A stretch of DNA of 64,000 nt from JALORV01 sp963724365 (lineage in GTDB: Bacteria > Pseudomonadota > Gammaproteobacteria > Burkholderiales > Burkholderiaceae_F): positions 62,001 to 126,000 of the forward strand of contig CAVRUR010000002.1 of assembly GCA_963724365.1 (NCBI GenBank), in the 5' to 3' direction. Below are positions 17,030 to 27,565 of the stretch, piece after piece; positions within the stretch are counted from its first letter, which is position 1; the number at the start of each line of letters is the position of its first letter. The translations under genes were made by a program, and so were the position numbers. The notes under the pieces are model-generated. The model saw nothing but the letters and a program-made list of their open reading frames with translations. It did no database searches and was not told the origin of the DNA.

Positions 17030-19057
17030 TCAGATTTCCGCCGGATCGACCTCGATCTGCCAGCGTACGCCCGACTTGCGCGCGCGCAGTTCGCCGAGCC
17101 AGGCGCGCAGGAAGGCATGCAGCGGCCCGCGCTGGGCCGACTCCACCAGCAACTGTGCGCGTTCGATGCCCGCACGCCGCGCGAGCGCCATCGGCACGGG
17201 ATCGTAGATCCGTACATCCGCAGGATTCTCAGCCAGTTCGACCGCGGCCCGAAGGAATGCGACAGCATCGTCCAGCCGGCGCGCCTCGGCCGTCAGCAGG
17301 GCCTGATGGCTCGTCGGCGGCATGCCGGCACGACTCCGCTCGGCCAGCAGCGCATCGGCAAAGGCCGCGTAGTCCTGACGCGCGAGCGCGGCAAACAGCG
17401 GATGCTGGGGAAAGCGGGTCTGCACCAGCGCGCGGCTCGGACCGCCGCTGCGACCGGCGCGGCCGACCACCTGCACCAGCGTCGCAAACAGGCGCTCCGA
17501 TGCGCGGAAGTCCTGCGACGCCAGCTGACTATCGGCATTCAGCACCACGACGAGTGCGACGTTGCGGAAGTCGTGTCCCTTGGCAACCATCTGCGTGCCG
17601 ACCAGCACATCGACGTCGCCTCGATGCACCGAGTCGAAGGCGCGGGCCGCGGAGTCGCGCCGCCGTGTCGAATCCCGATCGATGCGCAGCACGCGCGCCG
17701 TCGGCAGCAGCTGCTGCAGCGATTCCTCGATGCGCTGCGTGCCGCGACCAACGCCCTGCAGCGCGCTGTTGCCGCAGGTCGGACACGAGCGCGGCACCGG
17801 ATTGCTCCAGCCGCAGTGGTGACAGCGCAGCGTGCGATCCGGCTTGTGAAATACCGCATACGCCGCGCAGTTCGGGCAGCTCGAGAGCCACCCGCACGCT
17901 TCGCAGGCGACCACTGGCGCATAGCCCCGACGATTGAGGAACACCAGCGACTGCTCGCCCCGCTGCAACGATTCCGACAGCGCCGACTCGATCGCCGGCG
18001 CGATACCCGACTCGAGCCGCGCAGCGCCTGGATCGATGAGTTCGATGCTGGGCGCAATCCAGTCGTCTGTCGTCGCCCGCTGGGTGAGCGTCTGCAGCTG
18101 GTAGCGGCCGGCGCGGGCCCGCGACCAGCTTTCGAGCGACGGCGTGGCCGAGCCCAGGATCACAGGAATCCCGAGCAGTTGAGCGCGCTTGACGGCGAGA
18201 TCGCGCGCCGAGTAGCGCACCCCTTCGCCGGCCTTGTACGACGGATCGTGTTCTTCGTCGACGACGATGAGCCCCAGGCGTGGCAGCGAAGCGAAGACCG
18301 CGAGGCGCGTGCCGATGACCACGCGTGCGCGACCCTCGTGCGCCGCGAGCCAAGCAGCCGCCCGCTCCCCGGCCGCCAAGCCGCTGTGCAATGCGACCAC
18401 TCCGTAGGCAGGAAAGCGCGCTCGCACCTGCGACTCGAGCTGGGGCGTGAGGTTGATCTCGGGCACCAGCAGCAGCGCTTGCGACTTCGGCCGGGCCGCC
18501 AGGGTCTGCTCTATCACCGACAGGTAGACCTCGGTCTTGCCGCTGCCGGTGACACCGAACAGCAATGAGGGCGCGAATCCGGCAGCGGCCGTCAGCCGGT
18601 CCACGGCAAGCGACTGCTCGTGAGTCAGCTCGGGCCGCTTGATCGATTCCGCTGTGGTGGCAAGCACGGATCCTGTGGAACGCAGGCGGGCGAGCGCCTG
18701 CGCGTAACGCGGACCGGGAAGTTGGCGCAGTGTGGGCGGCAGTGCAGGCAGCGCCACCTCGCCCCATGCATGCTGGTAGTAGTCGGACGCAAAGCGGGTC
18801 AGGCCCAGCCAGTGGGCATCGACCGGACCGATCTCATCGAGCAAACGAGAAACCGGTTTGATACGGGCGGGGTCGAGCGCGGTGACGTTGGACGAGCCGA
18901 CGACGAGGCCGACTGCCTTGCGACGCCCAAGTGGGACGACGCAGCGCAGGCCGACCACGGCTTCGCCTGTACCGGCATTGGCCTCCGGGTTCGCATAGTC
19001 GAGCGGAGATTCGAGAGGCAGATCGAGCAATACCTGCAGGAAGCGGGCGCGTGTCAC
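17030..19057 (-). CDS. priA: Primosomal protein N', PriA replication-restart helicase
   Basis: PriA recognises stalled forks and loads the replicative helicase. The 675-residue product has the N-terminal 3'BD domain (MTRARFLQVLLDLPLESPLDYAN). The helicase core follows, with Walker A FGVTGSGKTEVYL, DEEHDPSYK and the SATPS motif. Zinc-binding cysteine pairs in CEACGWLSSCPNC and CHHCGW/CPTCGN interrupt the helicase core, and GTQMVAKGHDF and QVVGRAGR follow. The frame is intact and the length is near the family norm. It is separated from hemE by an AT-richer region with DnaA-box-like sites. Confidence 0.96.
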   Translation of the reverse strand: MTRARFLQVLLDLPLESPLDYANPEANAGTGEAVVGLRCVVPLGRRKAVGLVVGSSNVTALDPARIKPVSRLLDEIGPVDAHWLGLTRFASDYYQHAWGEVALPALPPTLRQLPGPRYAQALARLRSTGSVLATTAESIKRPELTHEQSLAVDRLTAAAGFAPSLLFGVTGSGKTEVYLSVIEQTLAARPKSQALLLVPEINLTPQLESQVRARFPAYGVVALHSGLAAGERAAAWLAAHEGRARVVIGTRLAVFASLPRLGLIVVDEEHDPSYKAGEGVRYSARDLAVKRAQLLGIPVILGSATPSLESWSRARAGRYQLQTLTQRATTDDWIAPSIELIDPGAARLESGIAPAIESALSESLQRGEQSLVFLNRRGYAPVVACEACGWLSSCPNCAAYAVFHKPDRTLRCHHCGWSNPVPRSCPTCGNSALQGVGRGTQRIEESLQQLLPTARVLRIDRDSTRRRDSAARAFDSVHRGDVDVLVGTQMVAKGHDFRNVALVVVLNADSQLASQDFRASERLFATLVQVVGRAGRSGGPSRALVQTRFPQHPLFAALARQDYAAFADALLAERSRAGMPPTSHQALLTAEARRLDDAVAFLRAAVELAENPADVRIYDPVPMALARRAGIERAQLLVESAQRGPLHAFLRAWLGELRARKSGVRWQIEVDPAEI

Positions 19058-19389
19058 GCTGTCGACCAGCTCAATTTCTGACCTAAGACTTCAAGTTAAA
19101 CAGGTAACCCACTGATTTGAAATGAACCGACACTTTTGATCTGCCAACCTGTGGACAACTTTGTGGAAAAACGGTGGGAAGTTGTCGCAAACCCCTGTGG
19201 GAATTGGCCCCAGCTCGGATCGGCCTCCGTAACACTCTTGTCAACATTTATAAAAATCAACGGCTTAGCGCATTGAATCGAGCGCGTCCGACCCTCATGG
19301 CTCGCGAACCCGCATGAAATCTCGCTGAACGCGCTTTTGTGAATAAGTCAAGCGCCGACAACAAATCACGCCATTTTCGCAGTGACCAC
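19058..19389. promoter_or_regulatory. priA upstream region with two DnaA-box-like sites
   Basis: This 332-base gap between hemE and priA contains no convincing gene. It is AT-richer than its surroundings. TGTGGACAA at 19150-19158 and TGTGGAAAA at 19162-19170 match DnaA-box forms on the minus strand. A TTGACA-like hexamer lies at about 19241-19246 (minus strand), with no clear -10 at proper spacing. The priA promoter should lie here. Confidence 0.35.
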
Positions 19390-20472
19390 TCACCTACGAA
19401 GGGTCCGGCTGTATCGATGCGCCTCATCGACCAGTACGGCGACCGATTCCGGTGGCGTGAACTGCGAAATTCCGTGCCCGAGATTGAAGACATGGCCCCC
19501 CAGCCGACCATCACTACCGCGCGGCGAGCCGAAAGCATCCAGCACGCGGCGCACCTGCGCGCGCAGTGGCTCGTCCGGCGCGAACAGGGCCATCGGATCG
19601 AGGTTGCCCTGCAGCGCGCAGCGATCGTCAATGCGCCGGCGCGCCTGGCCCAGGTCGACAGTCCAGTCCAGCCCAACCGCGTCGCAGCCGATGCCTGCGA
19701 TCTGCTCGAGCCACAGACCACCCCCTTTGGTGAACACGATGCAGGGAACGCGCTCGCCTTCGTGCTCACGCTGCAGTTGCGAAACGACCTCACTCATGTA
19801 GGTCAGCGAAAACTCCTGGTAGGCACCGTCAGCGAGCGCGCCGCCCCAGGTGTCGAAGATCATCACCGCCTGGGCGCCGGCGGCGATCTGTGCGTTGAGG
19901 TAATCGGCGACGGCGCGCGCATTGACCTTCAGGATCCGGTGCAACAGGTCCGGGCGCGCATACAGCATGGTCTTGATGTGGCGAAAGTCATCGGATCCGC
20001 CGCCCTCGATCATGTAGCAGGCAAGCGTGAACGGGCTGCCGGAGAAACCGATCAGTGGAATTCGGTTCACGAGCGCCTTGCGGATTTCGCGCACCGCATC
20101 CATCACGTAGCCGAGCGACAGTTCCGGATCGGGAGCGGAAAGTCCTGCGACATCCGCCTCGGTCCGCACGGGCCGCTCGAACTTGGGGCCTTCACCATCG
20201 GCGAAATACAGTCCCAGGCCCATCGCGTCGGGCACGGTCAGTATGTCGGAGAACAGGATCGCGGCATCCAACGGAAACCGCTCGACCGGCTGCAGCGTGA
20301 CTTCGGTGGCCAGCGCCGGCGACTTGGCGAGCTTCAGGAAACTGCCCGCACGCTTGCGCGTTGCGTTGTACTCGGCCATGTAGCGGCCGGCTTGACGCAT
20401 CAGCCACACCGGCGTGTAGTCGGTCGGTTCGCGCAGCAATGCGCGCAGCAACGTATCGTTGGAAGGTCTCAC
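19390..20472 (-). CDS. hemE: Uroporphyrinogen III decarboxylase
   Basis: HemE removes four acetate carboxyls from uroporphyrinogen III to give coproporphyrinogen III in heme synthesis (cytoplasm). Signatures present are PVWLMRQAGRYMAEY, with the conserved Arg pair, and IGFSGSPFTLACYMIEGGGS. The C-terminal NLGHGISQFTPPE is also conserved. Start choice is uncertain. GTG 20472 gives 360 residues (MRPSNDTLLRALLREPTDY), close to the family norm; TTG 20493 would add seven residues and overlap the divergent gene. Its 5' end is only 12 bases from the start of yggU on the other strand, so each promoter must overlap the other gene. Confidence 0.94.
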   Translation of the reverse strand: MRPSNDTLLRALLREPTDYTPVWLMRQAGRYMAEYNATRKRAGSFLKLAKSPALATEVTLQPVERFPLDAAILFSDILTVPDAMGLGLYFADGEGPKFERPVRTEADVAGLSAPDPELSLGYVMDAVREIRKALVNRIPLIGFSGSPFTLACYMIEGGGSDDFRHIKTMLYARPDLLHRILKVNARAVADYLNAQIAAGAQAVMIFDTWGGALADGAYQEFSLTYMSEVVSQLQREHEGERVPCIVFTKGGGLWLEQIAGIGCDAVGLDWTVDLGQARRRIDDRCALQGNLDPMALFAPDEPLRAQVRRVLDAFGSPRGSDGRLGGHVFNLGHGISQFTPPESVAVLVDEAHRYSRTLRR

Positions 20473-20483
20473 GGAGCAGCCGG

Positions 20484-20816
20484 GTGAAAGCAAACCGCGA
20501 TTCTGTCACGCCGCCCTTGCCCGGCTGGCTGCGTGCCGGCGAAAAGTCCATCAGCCTGTCCGTTCACGTCCAGCCGGGTGCGCGGCGATCGCAGGTGATG
20601 GGCGAGCATGGCGGTCGGCTCAAGGTGGCTGTCAGTGCCCCGCCGCTCGATGGACGCGCCAACGCGGCCGTCATCGAGCTGATTGCGGAGCGACTCGGCG
20701 TGCGCGCTTCGCTGCTGCATGTGGCCGCCGGTGAGGGCAGTCGCGACAAGCGCATTGAACTTGCGGGGGAAGCGTTGACCCCGGACGAAGTTGTGCTGAA
20801 GCTGCAGCCCGGATAA
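20484..20816 (+). CDS. YggU/DUF167-family protein
   Basis: This is a 110-residue member of the DUF167 (YggU) family, of unknown function. Family landmarks are LSVHVQPGARRSQVMGEHGG, LKVAVSAPPLDGRANAAVIE and LHVAAGEGSRDKRIELAG. GTG 20484 is proposed because a GGAG lies about ten bases upstream and no in-frame ATG precedes the conserved core. It diverges from hemE and ends just before the terminator at 20819. Confidence 0.82.
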   Translation: MKANRDSVTPPLPGWLRAGEKSISLSVHVQPGARRSQVMGEHGGRLKVAVSAPPLDGRANAAVIELIAERLGVRASLLHVAAGEGSRDKRIELAGEALTPDEVVLKLQPG

Positions 20817-20848
20817 AAAGAGCAGGCCCGCAGGCCTGCTCTCTTTCG
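20813..20848. terminator. Strong bidirectional terminator
   Basis: A perfect 10-bp stem AGAGCAGGCC / GGCCTGCTCT (20819-20828 and 20833-20842) has loop CGCA. On the minus strand it is followed by TTTTTAT, ending the Ala-rich gene; on the plus strand it follows yggU by two bases. The stem core resembles the TAGGGCCTGCTC repeat but lacks its TAG and flanks. Confidence 0.8.
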
Positions 20849-20865
20849 AGATGGAACCTGGCTGC

Positions 20866-21212
20866 TTACTTCTTGGGAGCAGCGTCGGCCTTCTTCTCGG
20901 TCGCAGCGGCCGGCTTGGCATCAGCAGCCGGGGCAGCGGGCTTGGCGGCAGGAGCAGCAGCCGGGGCGGCAGCGGGCTTCGCAGCCGGAGCAGCCTTGGC
21001 CGGGGCGGCAGCGGGCTTCGCAGCCGGAGCAGCAGCGGGCTTGGCAGCCGGAGCAGCTTTGGCGTCAGCCTTGGCCGGAGCAGCGGCAGGCGCAGCAGCC
21101 GGAGCAGCAGCGGCCGGCTTGGCGTCAGCAGCTTTTTCTCTTCCTTCGGCTGGGCGTAAGCAGCGCCGGTGGCGAACGCGGCGGCGATCAGAACAGCGAA
21201 CAGCTTTTTCAT
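20866..21212 (-). CDS. Exported Ala/Pro/Lys-rich low-complexity protein (frameshift in poly-A)
   Basis: About 115 residues are encoded. A clear signal peptide (MKKLFAVLIAAAFATGAAYA) starts at ATG 21212. After QPKEEKK the mature protein is almost wholly Ala, Pro and Lys with a few Asp (units such as PAAKPAAAPAKA), ending EKKADAAPKK. The signal and the repeat part are in different frames; one more A in the run at 21133-21137 joins them. Basic Ala/Pro-rich exported proteins occur widely in betaproteobacteria without known function; envelope or nucleoid-like roles are guesses. A strong terminator follows. Confidence 0.7.
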
Positions 21213-21401
21213 GTCTAAAGTTCCCGGAACGGTTATCGAAGATGAGAGCGGGTGGGTCGGCCCCGAAAGGGGATCCCAAGCTCCGCTATAGCCAACGTTC
21301 GGCCGGCGCGAAGGTTGACATGAAAGTAAGCTCATCCGGTTGAAAACCCGCTCGAATGGGCGATTTCTATGGCCAGAACTGTGCCGAATGACGCGTTTTC
21401 G

Positions 21402-21958
21402 CTACTCCTGAGGCAGCGCCAGGGTGCGGACCTGAAAGCGCCCGTCGTTCTGGACGAGCCAGGTTTCGGAGAAAACGAGGTTGCCGCGCACCAGCAGCGT
21501 CGCCGGGGGTGCCGGCAGCGGCGAAGCGGCCTTCAACGATGCCAGTGCCATCTGGTCCAGTGACTGGATCTTCGGCGACCGTGTCACGCGGGATCCGACA
21601 ACGTTACCAGTGCGGTCGACCGTCGCCTCGACCACGATGACGGCCTGCAGCAGGTGATGGGGCCGGCCCTCGAACAACTGCTTCTGATTGGCCTGGTGAA
21701 TACGTAGCGCCGCGGCGCGCTTCCATGCCTCCAGCGCAGGATCACGCGGCGCCAGCCGCACCGGTGCAGATCCGGCGCCGCTTGTAGCCGGAGCCGGGGC
21801 GGTGGTGCGTCGGCGCGGCACTGCGTGCTGGGGCTGCTGGCCGCCGGCGGAGTCGGCGTCGGGGCCGGTGCAGGCCGCACGCTGACAGCCAGGCCCACCA
21901 GCGCAACCGAGGAAAGGTACGTCCGCCAGGTGGTGAAGCGTGCAGGGACAACGGCCAT
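21402..21958 (-). CDS. TonB-like C-terminal domain protein (one frameshift)
   Basis: The restored protein has about 185 residues. ATG 21958 follows AAGGAGG at ideal spacing. The N-terminus has a hydrophobic anchor (WRTYLSSVALVGLAVSVRP), then a Pro-rich linker (APAPTPTPPA) like the periplasmic span of TonB. A frame change near 21840 leads to a C-terminal domain with LLQAVIVVEATVDRTGNVV and SLDQMALASLKAASPLPAPPA, the TonB C-terminal pattern. It may be an energy-coupling or periplasmic linker protein; no exbB/exbD lie nearby. It starts 12 bases after the stress-protein gene, so the two are likely cotranscribed. Confidence 0.65.
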
Positions 21959-21969
21959 GACTGCCTCCT

Positions 21970-22409
21970 TCAACGAACAATGAGTACAGGAATCTGGGTG
22001 TGGTCAGCAGCCGCTGTGTTTCCGATCCGAGCACCACGGCGGACAGCCCCTGCCGCCCGTGCGATGCCATGACGATCAGCCCGGCGCCGATCTGGTCGGC
22101 GGCGGCCAGGACTGCCGCGAAACACGTCGGTCGCTTCCTGCATCGATGTCCAGCACTCGGCACCCGCGCCGCGCGCGATCTCGCTTCGCCCGCGCCAGGC
22201 GGGCGCTGGCCTCGGCGCCGACCGTCGCCTGGTAGTCGGCGCCGGCAATCGCGCTCGATTCGCCCACCGCGCTGTAGGGATAGGGCGCGGCAACCGTCAC
22301 CGCTGTCAGGCCAGCGCCGACCACGCGCGGCCAGTTGCGCCGCGGTCTCCACCGCTCGTTCCGAAATGGCGAGCCGTCGGTCGCGACGAGGAATCGTGCC
22401 GTTGAACAT
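21970..22409 (-). pseudogene. Universal stress protein (UspA family), multiply frameshifted
   Basis: Frames pieced together give a complete UspA-type protein of about 145 residues: MFNGTI, then LVATDGSPFSERAVETAAQL, VTVAAPYPYSAVG, then ADQIGAGLIVMASHGRQGLS, VVLGSETQRLL and a final PVLIVR. The G-2x-G-9x-G(S/T) nucleotide motif is recognisable in SHGRQGLSAVVLGSET. At least four indels are needed: one extra C near 22390, one missing T near 22365, and shifts near 22190 and 22110. It is either decayed or poorly sequenced; the mix of insertions and deletions resembles errors elsewhere in the window. Confidence 0.65.
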
Positions 22410-22437
22410 CGAACCTCCAATCCGGTATTTCGGCAGC

Positions 22438-22470
22438 AGAAACAGAAAGGGGCAGCCTCAGCTGCCCCCG
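22438..22470 (-). terminator. Terminator of the ATP synthase operon
   Basis: On the minus strand GGGGCAG-CTGAGG-CTGCCCC (22449-22468) is followed by TTTCTGTTTCTG. It lies about 30 bases after the atpC stop. Confidence 0.8.
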
Positions 22471-22498
22471 ATTTCACGCTAGCCGCGCGACGCGCGAC

Positions 22499-22918
22499 TT
22501 ACTTGCCGCGGATCTTGCGGATCGCCGCGATCTGGGCCGCCATCGATGATAGTTCGGCTTCGGCCTTGGCGATGTCCATGTCGCTATTGGCGTTCCGGCG
22601 CGCGTCCTCGGCCAGTTGCAGTGCCTCGCGCGCCTTGGCCTCGTCGAGGTCCTTGCCGCGAATCGCCGTGTCGGCAAGCACCGTCACCACGTGCGGCTGA
22701 ACTTCGAGGATGCCGCCGGCGACGAAGATCAGTTCGTCCTCGTTCTTGCCCGGCACCTTGATGCGGACCACGCCGGGCTTTATGCGGGTGATCAGCGGCG
22801 TGTGACGCGGATAGATGCCGAGTTCGCCGACCTCGCCCGGCAGCGCCACGAACTCCGCCTCGCCGGCGAAGATCGATTCCTCGGCACTGACGACGTCGAC
22901 CCGAATGGTTGTGGCCAT
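22499..22918 (-). CDS. atpC: ATP synthase F1 epsilon subunit
   Basis: The epsilon subunit sits in the F1 central stalk and tunes ATPase activity. At 139 residues it has the N-terminal beta-barrel (IRVDVVSAEESIFAGEAEFV, GELGIYPRHTPLITRIKPG, FVAGGILEVQPHVVTVLAD) and C-terminal helices (DLDEAKAREALQLAEDARRN to AAIRKIRGK). It is the last gene of atpIBEFHAGDC, 24 bases after atpD, followed by the operon terminator. The frame is intact. Confidence 0.97.
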   Translation of the reverse strand: MATTIRVDVVSAEESIFAGEAEFVALPGEVGELGIYPRHTPLITRIKPGVVRIKVPGKNEDELIFVAGGILEVQPHVVTVLADTAIRGKDLDEAKAREALQLAEDARRNANSDMDIAKAEAELSSMAAQIAAIRKIRGK

Positions 22919-22942
22919 GATGGCTCCTCAGGACGACCGCGC

Positions 22943-24415
<1,473 letters not shown>

Positions 24416-24452
24416 AGGATTTCCTCGGTTCTGCTCTTCAATTCGGTCGCGA

Positions 24453-25334
24453 TCAGGACACTGCGGCGGCGCCGCCGACAATCTCTGAAATCTCTTTGGT
24501 GATGCCGGCCTGCCGCGTCTTGTTGTATATGAGCTGCAATTCCTCGATTATCTTCTTCGCATTGTCAGACGCCGCCTTCATCGCTACCATGCGCGCGCTC
24601 TGCTCGGAAGCCATGTTCTCAGCGACCGCCTGGTAGATCAGCGCTTCGGCGTAGCGAATCAACAGCGCATCGATCACCGCCGGCGCATCGGGTTCGTAGA
24701 TGTAGTCCCACGCGTAGGCGCGCTTTTCTTCCTCGCTTTGCGCCAGGTGCTCGTACGACAGCGGAACCAGTTGCTCGATAACCGGCTCCTGCTTCATCGT
24801 GTTGATGAAGCGGGAGTAGGCAACGTACACCGCATCGATCTTTCCGTCGGCATACATGTCGATCAGCGCCTTAACCGGCCCGATCAGCTTTTCCAGATGC
24901 GGGCGGTCGCCGATCTGCACGTAGTGCGACACGATGCTGGCATTGAGCCTCTGCAGGAATCCGAAGCCCCGGTTGCCGATCGCCGTCGTGTGGACCTTGA
25001 CACCCTGCGCATCGAGTTCCTTGATCCGGCCGAGAACCGCGCGCTGGACATTCGTGTTGAGCCCGCCGCACAGACCCTTGTCGGTAGTCACGAGGATGAT
25101 CCCGACCCCCTTGATCGCGTCGCGCTTCTGCAGGAACGGCGGCTGGTATTCCGGATTTGCCAGAGCCAGGTGTGCGACGATGTTGCGGATCTTGTCGCCG
25201 TACGGACGGAATTGGCGCATCCGGTCCTGCGCCTTGCGCATCTTGGAGGCCGCGACCATTTCCATCGCCTTGGTGATCTTGCGCGTGTTCTGAATGCTCT
25301 TGATCTTCAGGCGTATTTCTTTGGTACCTGCCAT
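24453..25334 (-). CDS. atpG: ATP synthase F1 gamma subunit
   Basis: The gamma subunit forms the rotor shaft. At 293 residues it has the conserved N-terminal helix (KEIRLKIKSIQNTRKITKAM, EMVAASKMRKAQ), the central TTDKGLCGGLNTNVQ and the C-terminal helix (SEQSARMVAMKAASDNAKKI, LQLIYNKTRQAGITKEISEI). The frame is intact. It lies between atpA and atpD in the standard order. Confidence 0.97.
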   Translation of the reverse strand: MAGTKEIRLKIKSIQNTRKITKAMEMVAASKMRKAQDRMRQFRPYGDKIRNIVAHLALANPEYQPPFLQKRDAIKGVGIILVTTDKGLCGGLNTNVQRAVLGRIKELDAQGVKVHTTAIGNRGFGFLQRLNASIVSHYVQIGDRPHLEKLIGPVKALIDMYADGKIDAVYVAYSRFINTMKQEPVIEQLVPLSYEHLAQSEEEKRAYAWDYIYEPDAPAVIDALLIRYAEALIYQAVAENMASEQSARMVAMKAASDNAKKIIEELQLIYNKTRQAGITKEISEIVGGAAAVS

Positions 25335-25447
25335 GTCCTAATTCGTCGGGATGTACGCGGCGCTACGCGCCGCACGTGCATCCCTCCGACTCCAGTTAGG
25401 TGTTCGAGCTTGGGAACGGCCCGGCGCTCAATCGCAGTTCAACTACA

Positions 25448-26990
25448 TCAATATCCGGCCGACTTCTTGTACGCCTCGATCGCCTTCGTCAGCTCCGCCT
25501 CGTCGTCCTTCGACAGATCCTTCGTGCTTTCGATGCGTTCGGCCAGCGCGGCGTGCTTGGTCTTCACATACTCGCGCAGCGCCTTCTCCGCCGTCAGGCA
25601 GTCCTTCAGCTCGACACTGTCGAATGCACCGGCGCTCACCGCGAACAGCGTGACAGCCATTTCCCACACCTGCTGCGGCTGATATTGCGGCTGCTTCAGT
25701 ATCTCGGTGACCCTGCGACCACGCTCGAGCTGGTTACGGGTCGCCTCGTCGAGGTCGGATGCGAACTGTGAGAACGCCGCGAGTTCGCGGTACTGCGCCA
25801 GTGCCAGGCGCACGCCGCCGCCGAGCTTCTTGATGACCTTGGTCTGCGCTGCGCCACCGACCCGCGAGACCGAGATGCCCGGGTTGATGGCCGGGCGGAT
25901 CCCGGCGTTGAAGAGGTCCGTCTCGAGGAAGATCTGGCCGTCGGTGATCGAGATGACGTTGGTCGGCACGAACGCGGTGACGTCGCCGGCCTGCGTCTCG
26001 ATGATCGGCAGTGCCGTCAGCGAGCCGGTCTTGCCCTTGACTGCGCCCTTGGTGAACTTCTCGACGTACTCGGGATTGACGCGCGCGGCACGCTCGAGCA
26101 GGCGCGAGTGCAGGTAGAACACGTCGCCCGGATACGCTTCGCGGCCCGGCGGACGGCGCAGCAGCAGCGACACCTGTCGGTAGGCCCACGCCTGCTTGGT
26201 CAGGTCGTCATAGATGATCAGGGCGTCCTGGCCGCGGTCGCGGAAGTACTCGCCCATCGTGCAGCCGGAATACGGCGCGATGTACTGCATCGCCGCCGAT
26301 TCGGACGCCGTGGCCGCCACGATGATCGTGTATTCCATCGCGCCAAACTCTTCGAGCTTGCGCAGGACGTTGGCGATGTTCGAGGCCTTCTGCCCGATCG
26401 CGACGTACACGCAGATCAGGTCCTTGCCCTTCTGGTTGATGATCGTGTCGACTGCCACCGCGGTCTTGCCGGTCTGGCGGTCACCGATGATCAGTTCGCG
26501 CTGGCCACGACCGATCGGCACCATCGAGTCGATCGCCTTGAGGCCGGTCTGCACCGGCTGCGACACCGGCTGGCGCTGGATCACGCCCGGCGCAATCTTC
26601 TCGATGACGTCCGTCATCTTCGCGTTGACCGGTCCCTTGCCGTCGATCGGTTCGCCGAGCGAGTTGACGACGCGACCGATCAGCTCCGGGCCGACCGGGA
26701 CAGTCGAGGATGCGTCCGGTCGCCTTGACCGGATCGCCTTCGCGGATGTGCTCGTAGTCACCGAGCACGACCGAGCCGACCGAGTCGCGCTCGAGATTCA
26801 GCGCCAGGCCGAAGGTGTTGTTCGGGAACTCGAGCATCTCGCCCTGCATCACGTCCGACAGGCCGTGAATGCGGCAGATGCCGTCGGTCACCGTCACGAC
26901 CGTGCCCTGCGTGCGCAGTTCGGTCGAAACGCCGAGGCCCTTGATGCGGCTTTTCAGCAGTTCGCTGATTTCACTGGGATTGAGTTGCAT
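25448..26990 (-). CDS. atpA: ATP synthase F1 alpha subunit (one inserted base)
   Basis: This is the non-catalytic nucleotide-binding subunit, 513 residues when corrected, equal to E. coli AtpA. The N-terminus is MQLNPSEISELLKSRIKG. After GRILD the frame changes. Removing one A at about 26702 (plus strand) restores D-V-P-V-G-P-E-L-I-G-R, which is invariant in the family. The rest is normal: P-loop GDRQTGKTAVAVDTI, VYVAIGQKASNIA, and AINPGISVSRVGGAAQ with the arginine finger. This is an essential gene in an otherwise intact operon, so the break is almost surely a sequence error. Confidence 0.96.
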
Positions 26991-27019
26991 CTTTCAACTC
27001 CGATAGATTCAGGCGCCGC

Positions 27020-27563
27020 TTAGGCAGTTAGCGCCGTCTGCATGTCTGTGAGCCGCGCGCGGACCGAACCGTCGAGGACCTGGTCGCCGACCGTGGCGCG
27101 CACGCCGCCGATCAGGTCCGCATTCACGCGCACTTCGGGCTTGAGCTTGCGGCCGAATTTCGCGACCAATGACGTCACCAGGTCCGCGACCTGCGCGTCC
27201 TGACAGCGGAAATGCGGTTTCGATCAGGCAGTCCGCCACGCCTTCGGCCGAGTTCTTCAGCCGCCGGAACTGCACCGCAACTTCGGGCAGCACCGCGAGG
27301 CGCTGGTTCTCGATCAGCAGCTTGAGGAAATTGTCCGGCCGCTCAGGCAACGGCGTCTTCAGCATGCCGGTCAGCAGACCGAAGACCTGCGCGTGATCGA
27401 GATTCGGATCGCCGACGACTTCGGCGACCTGCGGATGCGCCATCAGGTTCGCCAGTTCCTCGATCGCAGGCGAGCCAGGCATCCAGCGGCTCTCGCCCGA
27501 TCCCTGCGCGACCGAGAACAGGGCTTCGGCGTAGGGACGGGCGACGGTCGACAGTTCGGCCAT
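27020..27563 (-). CDS. atpH: ATP synthase F1 delta subunit (one inserted base)
   Basis: The delta subunit links F1 to the peripheral stalk. The corrected length is 180 residues. The N-terminal part (MAELSTVARPYAEALFSVAQ to FLKLLIENQRLAVLPEVAVQ) reads to LIETAFPLS. There an extra base at 27199-27200 shifts the frame; without it the protein continues DAQVADLVTSLVAKFGRKLK and ends TDMQTALTA at TAA 27020-27022. ATG 27563 overlaps nothing but lies only two bases after the atpF stop. Confidence 0.95.
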
Positions 27564-27565
27564 GG

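Noticed and set aside
19257..19793. Minus-strand frame of 178 residues over the hemE end
   Set aside because: It overlaps hemE in another frame, with Ser/Arg-rich composition and no domain.
20813..20848. The AGAGCAGGCC hairpin as a fourth copy of the TAGGGCCTG repeat
   Set aside because: It shares the GAGCAGGCC core but lacks the TAG, the ACGCCAA extension and the link to a stop codon. With its T-run it is an ordinary terminator.
20900..21130. Short tandem repeats as a CRISPR array
   Set aside because: Repeats are coding, with no spacers of regular length and no cas genes in the window.
20873..21343. Gly/Ala/Ser-rich open frames on both strands of the Ala-rich gene
   Set aside because: Low-complexity GC repeats stay open in several frames. 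Only the minus-strand frame has a real signal peptide and ribosome context.
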